Below, in pieces: positions 1-4,874 of a stretch of 6,382 nt of DNA (within the stretch, counting starts at the first letter, position 1; each line of letters opens with the position of its first letter). Both the position numbers and the translations under genes were made by a program. The notes under the pieces are model-generated. The model made no database searches, had not been told where the DNA came from, and worked only from the letters and a program-made list of their open reading frames with translations. The DNA comes from a bacterium (GTDB lineage: Bacteria > Bdellovibrionota_C > UBA2361 > OMII01). The stretch is taken from NCBI GenBank assembly GCA_017853915.1, contig JAFMIS010000147.1, forward strand, positions 1-6,382. Direction: 5' to 3'.

Positions 1-573
1 GCACGTGAACGCTGGTGGTTGACATGGGGCCTTTCTACCGCACCTCTGTGGTCGTCATTTCACGTACTGTGCATGTTGTGCAGATTTGTGGATTGGCTCA
101 CTGCTGGTTTGTTGGTCGAGGCCGCGTGTGCGTTGGTCTTCGTAAACACCTTACGGCAGCGTCGCTAGTCGCAAGCTGTTCGCGGTGGGCTCCTTTATAG
201 ATCAAGGTTTTTCAACCTCTGTGTAAGGCAGCCCACCCTTCTTTCTAAATTCCCGCCACGCGCTTTTCCCTTGATCGTCACCAAGGTGTCGTCGGGTACG
301 CTCTCTTGTCGGAAGCAGCAGGGGAAGCGGAGCTCTCAAGTCTCGCTCTACGACTCTCTACAGCCGTGATATCGGCTCCAGGGAATCCAAAAGAAGTTGG
401 AGTATATCTTTACCTAAAGGTGTGTGTACCATGCTGGGATCAACGGCTCGGAGCTGGGTCCGTTTTGGTTCAGGAGTTTCAGGTCTTGTAATTCACCTCG
501 CGTAATATGCGGAGCCCCATTAGTTGCTGATGGAAGGACATCAACTACCTTAAATCCCAATCGCCGGTCTTTG

Positions 574-589
574 ATCCCAAATATGGGAT
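574..589. repeat. Short perfect inverted repeat
   Basis: ATCCCA (574-579) and TGGGAT (584-589) form a six-pair stem around AATA. There is no T-run on either side. It lies in the gene-poor left region and its function is unknown. Confidence 0.4.
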
Positions 590-673
590 AACTGACCTGG
601 TCGAGTTGAAACGTGTTGGGTCCGGGTTTATCCCGACACCAGCAAGCAAACCCATGGTATCCGCTCGTTTCTC

Positions 674-701
674 GATTCACATCAAAAGTTGATGGTGAAT
701 C
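674..701 (-). terminator. Bulged hairpin directly after the fliI stop
   Basis: On the minus strand, one base after the TAG stop, GATTCA-C-CATCAA pairs with TTGATG-TGAATC across a CTT loop. That gives twelve base pairs with one bulged C. The following bases are GAGAAACG, not a T-run, so this is not a textbook intrinsic terminator. It may mark the 3' end of the fliHI transcript as a stabiliser or a Rho-assisted terminator. The structure is certain in sequence; its role is inferred. Confidence 0.55.
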
Positions 702-702
702 T

Positions 703-2019
703 CTATCGGGTTGCGCTCTGTAGAGACATGGCACACGAGTGAATCTGCCGCAGGGATTCAGTGAGTGTAACGTTTTCGGTGTGCGGCTGTCGGACTAAAT
801 CCCACAGAGGCTTCTCATGGGCGAGAATTGTTTGCAGTTCGTGATCCGCGACTCCACCGAGGAGCATAACCTGACGCTCATTAAGATATCGAGCCATCGC
901 TCTCCGTATCGTGTGAGCGGAATTATTGTGCTCAGAGTCGTGAAGACGATGGAAGAGTCGGGACACGCTGCGGGAGATATCTATAGCGGGGAATATACCG
1001 AGCTCCGCTAATTCTTGACGTAAACAGATGTGACCATCGAGAAGGCTCTTGATCTCATCCGAGAGAGGATCGATGTCGTCTTCGTGATTAGTCAGGATGG
1101 TATAGAGGGCCGTAATCGATCCAGATGAGGCGCGCCCCGCTCGTTCCACCAATTTGGGAAGAAGAGTATAGACGGAGTTTGTGTACCCGTGACGGACAGG
1201 TAGCTCGCCAGCAGCGAGAGTTGTCTCTCGCACGGCGCGAGCCCAGCGAGTGAGGGAATCAACGATGAGCAGAACATCCTTCCCTTGATCGCGAAAAAAT
1301 TCCGCTATCGTCGCGGCGGCCGTTGGAGCGAGTTGGCGTTGTAGAGATGATTCATCGCTCGTCGCGATAATCAGAACGCTTCGGGCAAGACCCTCTGGTC
1401 CCAGGGTATGCTCGATGAACTCCTGAACCTCTCTGCGTCTCTCGCCCACCAAAGCCACGACAACGACATCAACCGTCGCGTATCGCGCGAGGCTACCAAG
1501 CAGGGTCGACTTTCCTAAGCCCGCCGAAGCGAATATCCCCAGTCGCTGACCCTTTCCGAGCGTGCAAAATCCATCGACGGCGCGAATTCCAGTTGCGAGG
1601 ATCTCAGATACTAGTGGACGACCGATGGCCGGACTAGGCTCACTCGTCACGGGTCGAAGGCTGGTGCTGTGAAAAGGGGGTTGCCCATCAATAGGCTCTC
1701 CTCGGGAGTTGAGCGCTCGCCCTACCATGGTATTTCCGAGCGGTATGGTGAGAGCATGCCCGGATGCCCAGACCTTCGATCCTGGAAAGATTCCGACCGG
1801 GTCACCGAAGGGGGCTAGGGAAAAGAGATTGCCATCAAAGGAGATAACTTGTGCAGGGATGCGCTTGCCGGAGCGCGTTTCAACAAAACATAGGTCTTCA
1901 ACTGAAGCCAATGGCAGGGTGGCTTTTATTGAGACGCCCTGGGCGGCCACAATTTTGCCGGTGATTTTTAGGGGATCATAATAGGCCTGCATCTTAAGCC
2001 ATGGGGTTATGGGAGCCAT
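703..2019 (-). CDS. fliI: Type III export ATPase, FliI/SctN family
   Basis: Cytoplasmic hexameric ATPase that unfolds and feeds substrates into a flagellar or virulence type III export apparatus; related to F1-ATPase beta. It has 438 residues, normal length. An N-terminal beta-barrel domain (about 17-92) is followed by MVGRALNSRGEPIDG (98-112), TGIRAVDGFCTLGKGQRLG (143-161), Walker A ASAGLGKS (164-171), the catalytic-Glu loop VGERRREVQEFIE (E193), Walker B VLLIVDSLTRWA (D254), GYTNSVYTLLPKLVERAG (278-295), LLDGHICL (326-333) and the arginine finger in SVSR (R354). The C-terminal domain ends DLVRQPHTEN plus a tail. Two oddities are Arg195 where the family usually has Gly (GERG) and Asn281 where YTPSV is usual. 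The ATG at 2019 is preferred because AGGGA lies nine bases upstream; the alternative ATG at 1992, one base after the fliH stop, has no such site. Confidence 0.93.
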   Translation of the reverse strand: MAPITPWLKMQAYYDPLKITGKIVAAQGVSIKATLPLASVEDLCFVETRSGKRIPAQVISFDGNLFSLAPFGDPVGIFPGSKVWASGHALTIPLGNTMVGRALNSRGEPIDGQPPFHSTSLRPVTSEPSPAIGRPLVSEILATGIRAVDGFCTLGKGQRLGIFASAGLGKSTLLGSLARYATVDVVVVALVGERRREVQEFIEHTLGPEGLARSVLIIATSDESSLQRQLAPTAAATIAEFFRDQGKDVLLIVDSLTRWARAVRETTLAAGELPVRHGYTNSVYTLLPKLVERAGRASSGSITALYTILTNHEDDIDPLSDEIKSLLDGHICLRQELAELGIFPAIDISRSVSRLFHRLHDSEHNNSAHTIRRAMARYLNERQVMLLGGVADHELQTILAHEKPLWDLVRQPHTENVTLTESLRQIHSCAMSLQSATR

Positions 2020-2587
2020 GTATTGGAGTCCCTGAAATCTCCTCTCTCCATTGGCATTCTACTCCTCCTGTCTCACTCTCAAGGCGGAAGTCAGTTTGTT
2101 CAAGACTCGAGTCCGGAATGAGCTCAAGCTGTGCCGGTATTAGAGAATGTAGAGATTGAATCACTGCGGCGAGTCGGGGATGGTATCGCAGGATTCGGGG
2201 CTGGGAGTGTTTCATGATAGTCATGGCGCGATCGAGCCATGACAACAGTATCTCGGGACGTTCATTGATCGAGGTTCCAACAATCTGAGCCGCGAGTGCC
2301 TGGGCAAGAAGGCGGCAATCATCTTTCGCGCCATCAAGTACCGTTGTGTAAGCGTTACCAAGATCGCGAAGGGCGACCTCGATGCGGTTACGCCCGGCCG
2401 ATAAACCATCAGAGTAACCTCTCTGGAAGGCGCCCTTCCTGGCGCGGCGTAGGAGCGCGGAGTATCTCTTTCTAAGGGTCGCATAACTGCGTCGTATCTC
2501 ACCATGAGTACTCAAGAGTAGGGAGGCGCAATGCTCCTCGATGCTAGTATGTGAGCGACTGCAGGGGAGAAGTTGTGCTCGACGCAT
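1994..2587 (-). CDS. fliH: FliH/SctL-like stator and negative regulator of the type III export ATPase
   Basis: Protein of 197 residues resembling the FliH/SctL/YscL family, which binds the N-terminus of the export ATPase, restrains it and docks it at the flagellar or injectisome base. The N-terminal half is Arg-rich and helical. It contains A53-xxx-G57-xxx-G61-xxx-G65, the small-residue helix repeat typical of FliH. The C-terminal part (about 95-180) has the family pattern: a helix LLAQALAAQIVG, then ILRYHPRLAAVIQSL, LELIPDSSLEQTDFRLESETGGVE and a final WREEI. The ATG at 2585-2587 is the only usable start after an upstream in-frame stop; its Shine-Dalgarno site is poor. It overlaps the ATPase gene by 26 bases, and this pairing is strong support for the call. 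Flagellar and injectisome versions cannot be told apart here. Confidence 0.8.
   Translation of the reverse strand: MRRAQLLPCSRSHTSIEEHCASLLLSTHGEIRRSYATLRKRYSALLRRARKGAFQRGYSDGLSAGRNRIEVALRDLGNAYTTVLDGAKDDCRLLAQALAAQIVGTSINERPEILLSWLDRAMTIMKHSQPRILRYHPRLAAVIQSLHSLIPAQLELIPDSSLEQTDFRLESETGGVECQWREEISGTPIHGSHNPMA
2029..2033 (-). promoter_or_regulatory. Ribosome binding site that decides the fliI start
   Basis: AGGGA on the minus strand, nine bases before the ATG at 2017-2019 and inside the end of fliH. It favours the long form of the ATPase, with the 26-base overlap with fliH, over the ATG at 1990-1992. Confidence 0.55.
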
Positions 2588-2624
2588 CCGAATTTCCCAA
2601 GTGGCATTCCGCCAATGACCATCA

Positions 2625-2652
2625 CCTCGCGCGAGGGTCTACCCTCCGAGGG
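2625..2652 (-). repeat. Three overlapping inverted repeats in the fliH leader
   Basis: Plus-strand coordinates: CCTCGCGCGAGG is a perfect 12-base palindrome (2625-2636); GAGGG (2633-2637) pairs with CCCTC (2642-2646) across a TCTA loop; CCCTC (2642-2646) also pairs with GAGGG (2648-2652). Shared arms make the pairings mutually exclusive. The block ends 37 bases before the fliH start, so it would be in the 5' leader if transcription starts upstream of it. Function is unknown. Confidence 0.5.
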
Positions 2653-2710
2653 AATTGCCGATCAAGGCCTATGACAGAACACGACACCACCATGTGACGT
2701 TACTAGAGTG

Positions 2711-2740
2711 TTCGGATGTCCGAAAAAAAAGTTGCGAACT
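2711..2740 (-). terminator. Possible weak terminator after the DsbA-like lipoprotein
   Basis: On the minus strand a short hairpin (AGTT-CGC-AACT, 2730-2740) runs into a run of eight T (2723-2730), 14 bases after the lipoprotein stop. A second hairpin follows, TTCGGA/TCCGAA at 2711-2724. The first stem has only four pairs, so intrinsic termination would be weak. The second stem is stronger but has the T-run on its upstream side. Listed because hairpin plus T-run lies in the expected place. Confidence 0.35.
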
Positions 2741-2753
2741 ATGAAAATTATTC

Positions 2754-3515
2754 TTAGGCCGGTTTTTTGGCCAAGAGATCCTTAATCGCTTGTTTGAACG
2801 CGTCCGGCGAACGACCTTGAGCGCGAGAGACAGTGAAGGAATCCTTGTCATTTGTTCCGATAAACACGCTGGGTGTTCCGCGAACTCCAAACTTATTGCC
2901 CTCCTCCATATCACTCTTGATAACATCATCAAGGGCCGGGTCTTGCATGTCTTTTTTGAACTTGGTCACGTTAATGCCGATCTCTTTGGCCCATCCGTCA
3001 AACTTATCCTCCGCCAATTGACCCTGGTTGTCGAAGATCTTGTCATGCATCTCGAAGAACTTTCCTTGTTTTCCGGCGGCTAACGCGGCCTTAGCGGCGG
3101 GTGTGGCTTTGTTATGGAAAGGTAATGGATACTGCTTAAAGACAAAGGCTACTTTTCCTTTGACCTCCGGATCCTGCAACGTGTCGTTAACTACAGGAAG
3201 TAACTTTGAACAGAAGGGGCACTGAAAATCAGACCATGCCACGATTACGGTCGGTGCCTTCGGGTTTCCGAGTATATTCGAGTTCTGCTTGGATACCGTA
3301 AACGGACCCTGAGGAACCGGAGGAGCTGGCTGCGCTGCTGGGCGATTGTTCTTGAGGCTCGCATCGATGCTATTTATCTTTTCAAGGAGCGTCGCTTGCT
3401 GCTGCTTCATGGCAACGATCTCATTCTTGAGGTCACTGATTCCTGCTGGATCGTTACATGCGACAAGGTTGAGCACGAGAGAGGCTACAAATAAGCGGAA
3501 AAACGAGTGTCTCAT
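2754..3515 (-). CDS. DsbA-family thiol-disulfide oxidoreductase lipoprotein
   Basis: Predicted envelope lipoprotein of 253 residues with a thioredoxin-fold DsbA-like domain that would make or rearrange disulfides in exported proteins. A basic N-terminus and hydrophobic stretch lead to the lipobox LVAC, with C20 as the lipidated cysteine. Next come a polar, possibly coiled-coil segment (about 27-57) and a Pro/Ala-rich linker (58-71). The catalytic domain starts at about 72, with the active site CPFC at 99-102 inside a SDFQCPFCSKLLP block, the HNKATPAAKAALAAGKQGKF helix, and the cis-proline loop GTP at 213-215 before SVFIG. The C-terminus is Lys-rich (LLAKKPA). The ATG at 3513-3515 is preferred over an upstream in-frame start at 3581 because it puts the signal peptide at the N-terminus and has AGGAG eight bases upstream. 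It has its own promoter candidate. Whether it oxidises, reduces or isomerises cannot be read from the sequence. Confidence 0.93.
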   Translation of the reverse strand: MRHSFFRLFVASLVLNLVACNDPAGISDLKNEIVAMKQQQATLLEKINSIDASLKNNRPAAQPAPPVPQGPFTVSKQNSNILGNPKAPTVIVAWSDFQCPFCSKLLPVVNDTLQDPEVKGKVAFVFKQYPLPFHNKATPAAKAALAAGKQGKFFEMHDKIFDNQGQLAEDKFDGWAKEIGINVTKFKKDMQDPALDDVIKSDMEEGNKFGVRGTPSVFIGTNDKDSFTVSRAQGRSPDAFKQAIKDLLAKKPA

Positions 3516-3523
3516 ACGATCTT

Positions 3524-3528
3524 CTCCT
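3524..3528 (-). promoter_or_regulatory. Ribosome binding site that decides the lipoprotein start
   Basis: AGGAG on the minus strand, eight bases before the ATG at 3513-3515. It supports this start over the upstream in-frame candidate at 3581, which would add 22 polar residues ahead of the signal peptide. Confidence 0.8.
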
Positions 3529-3551
3529 GGGGCTGGTGGACCATCAGAGGC

Positions 3552-3581
3552 ACTATAGCGAGGGGTTAACTGAGGGCTCAA
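3552..3581 (-). promoter_or_regulatory. Sigma-70-type promoter candidate for the DsbA-like lipoprotein
   Basis: Read on the minus strand, TTGAGC (3576-3581; 4 of 6 to TTGACA) and TATAGT (3552-3557; 5 of 6 to TATAAT) are separated by 18 bases. A start point near 3545 would give a leader of about 30 bases before the ATG at 3515. The site lies in the 75-base gap after bioA, so the lipoprotein can be expressed separately from murJ-bioA. Inferred from consensus only. Confidence 0.5.
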
Positions 3582-3590
3582 GATATAAAT

Positions 3591-4874
3591 TTACGTGGCA
3601 GGGGGTAGGTGAGTCGCGAACTCAAGCAGGGCGCTATGGAGGTGGTCAGTTTCGCTCTCGGTTAGGCAGTAGGGGGGTAAGCAGTAGATTATATTACCTA
3701 AGGGTCGTAGGAGGATCCCTTTGGTTCTAAAGAAATCGCCCACAGAGCGACCCATCTTTGAGAGGTAGCCAGAGTCACCCTCAGTCACGCAATCAAAGGC
3801 GAGGAGAGTGCCTGACACCCGCACGTTTTCAATAGCCGGTGAGCTCTCAAGCTTTGTGGCGCACCGACGGTGCGCTTGCTCAAGCCTCTGTCGGGATGCG
3901 GAGCACTCAGCGGTGAGGAAAAGCTCGAGGCTCGCGAGAGCGACCGAACACGCGATCGGATTGGCTGTGTACGTATGGCCATGAAAAAATGTTCGGGCAT
4001 GGTCTTCCGAAATAAAAGCCTCGAAGACCTTTTCTCCGCATACGGTTACAGCTAACGGGAGGGTCCCACTTGTGAGCCCCTTGGATAGACAGATGATATC
4101 TGGGGCTCTTGTGAGAAGTGAGCTTGCAAAGTCAGGTCCAGTTCGACCAAACCCTGTCATGACTTCATCCGCTATTGTAATAACGCCATATCGTTCGCAG
4201 ACCTCGGAGTACCGATCGATAGCAGCGGTATCGTACACGATCATTCCGCCGGCACCCTGCACGCGAGGCTCGAAGATAAAAGCTGCGATACTGCCCGACT
4301 GACAGAGCCTCTCGAATCGCGCCAAGTCGTGCTGATCTGCTCGCGTTGATACTCGATGGACCTCAAAGAGTAATTTTTCGAACGGAGAGACGAAGATTCC
4401 GCGCGCTCCAGCTGACATGGCTCCAAACGTGTCTCCATGATAGCTGTTTTCCAGCGCTATGATTCCAGTTCTTGGAGCGCCTTGATTCGCCCACAACTGC
4501 ACTCCCATCTTGATTGCTACCTCGACCGCCGTGGAGCCATTATCCGAGTAAAAGACGCGAGAGAATCCAGCGGGCAGTATCTTAATAAGTTTCTCAGCTA
4601 GGGCAACGGCTGGCTCGTGCGTGCAGCCAGCGAAGAGCACATGATCAAGCTTTTTGAATTGAGTTGAGGCCGCTTCGATTAACTCGCGACGCCCATGGCC
4701 GTGTAAACAGCACCACCATGAGCTAATAGCGTCAATAAGCTCTGTTCCATCTTCAAGGATTATCTTTGAGCCGCGAGCGGCTGCCACCGGCAAGGGTAAT
4801 TGTCGTAGTCCCGCCTGCGTGAATGGGTGCCACAGCACTGAATTGTCTCGTTGTTGTAGTGAGGGTCGATTCAT
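3591..4874 (-). CDS. bioA: Adenosylmethionine-8-amino-7-oxononanoate aminotransferase (DAPA synthase)
   Basis: PLP-dependent class III aminotransferase that converts 8-amino-7-oxononanoate (KAPA) to 7,8-diaminopelargonate in cytoplasmic biotin synthesis; the usual amino donor is S-adenosylmethionine. It has 427 residues, normal for the family. Visible landmarks are WHPFTQ (15-20), the SSWW substrate-pocket motif (51-54), NSYHGDTFGAMS (143-154), FEPRVQGAGGM (201-211), the PLP-ring Asp in IADE (D236), GFGRTG (241-246), the Schiff-base lysine in LSKGLTSGT (K265), FFHGHTYTANP (296-306) and the carboxylate-binding Arg in LRPLGNIIY (R390). These match E. coli BioA closely in order and spacing. The position of E. 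coli Tyr17 is Phe here (F18). The ATG at 4872-4874 overlaps the murJ stop in ATGA and has no evident Shine-Dalgarno site, which points to translational coupling. No bioB, bioF or bioD is adjacent in the window. Confidence 0.96.
   Translation of the reverse strand: MNRPSLQQRDNSVLWHPFTQAGLRQLPLPVAAARGSKIILEDGTELIDAISSWWCCLHGHGRRELIEAASTQFKKLDHVLFAGCTHEPAVALAEKLIKILPAGFSRVFYSDNGSTAVEVAIKMGVQLWANQGAPRTGIIALENSYHGDTFGAMSAGARGIFVSPFEKLLFEVHRVSTRADQHDLARFERLCQSGSIAAFIFEPRVQGAGGMIVYDTAAIDRYSEVCERYGVITIADEVMTGFGRTGPDFASSLLTRAPDIICLSKGLTSGTLPLAVTVCGEKVFEAFISEDHARTFFHGHTYTANPIACSVALASLELFLTAECSASRQRLEQAHRRCATKLESSPAIENVRVSGTLLAFDCVTEGDSGYLSKMGRSVGDFFRTKGILLRPLGNIIYCLPPYCLTESETDHLHSALLEFATHLPPAT

Larger units (their letters stand above)
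1..702. other. Region without a convincing gene
   Basis: No protein family, tRNA or rRNA is recognisable. On the minus strand a frame of about 106 codons (414-734, GTG start) overlaps the fliI end by 32 bases; it has no ribosome site, its first part contains the post-fliI hairpin, and the product resembles nothing I know. A second minus-strand frame is open from 492 to 202 except for one TAG at 358-360, ending in a readable WREFRKKGGLPYTEVEKP. On the plus strand only short 61-codon frames with non-ATG starts occur. Small hairpins lie at 574-589 and 205-218, the latter AGGTT/AACCT with a GAAA loop on the minus strand. This may be spacer or decayed coding sequence. Confidence 0.6.

Noticed and set aside
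1..300. Possible tRNA gene in the left gene-poor region
   Set aside because: No T-arm consensus (GGTTCRANNCC) or cloverleaf could be found on either strand.
15..491. Two plus-strand open frames of 61 codons (15-200 and 306-491)
   Set aside because: Non-ATG starts, no ribosome sites and no recognisable motif; frames of this length are expected by chance.
414..734. Minus-strand open frame of 106 codons after fliI
   Set aside because: It starts with GTG inside the fliI end (32-base overlap), lacks a ribosome site, contains the post-fliI hairpin, and its product shows no familiar motif and no FliJ-like coiled coil.
2755..2770. GGCC/GGCC inverted repeat around the lipoprotein stop as a terminator
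   Set aside because: It lies within the last codons, has an A-rich loop and is not followed by a T-run; the element at 2711-2740 is a better candidate.
2790..3083. Plus-strand frame antisense to the lipoprotein gene
   Set aside because: Fully antisense to a gene with clear DsbA motifs and a signal peptide; nothing independent supports it.
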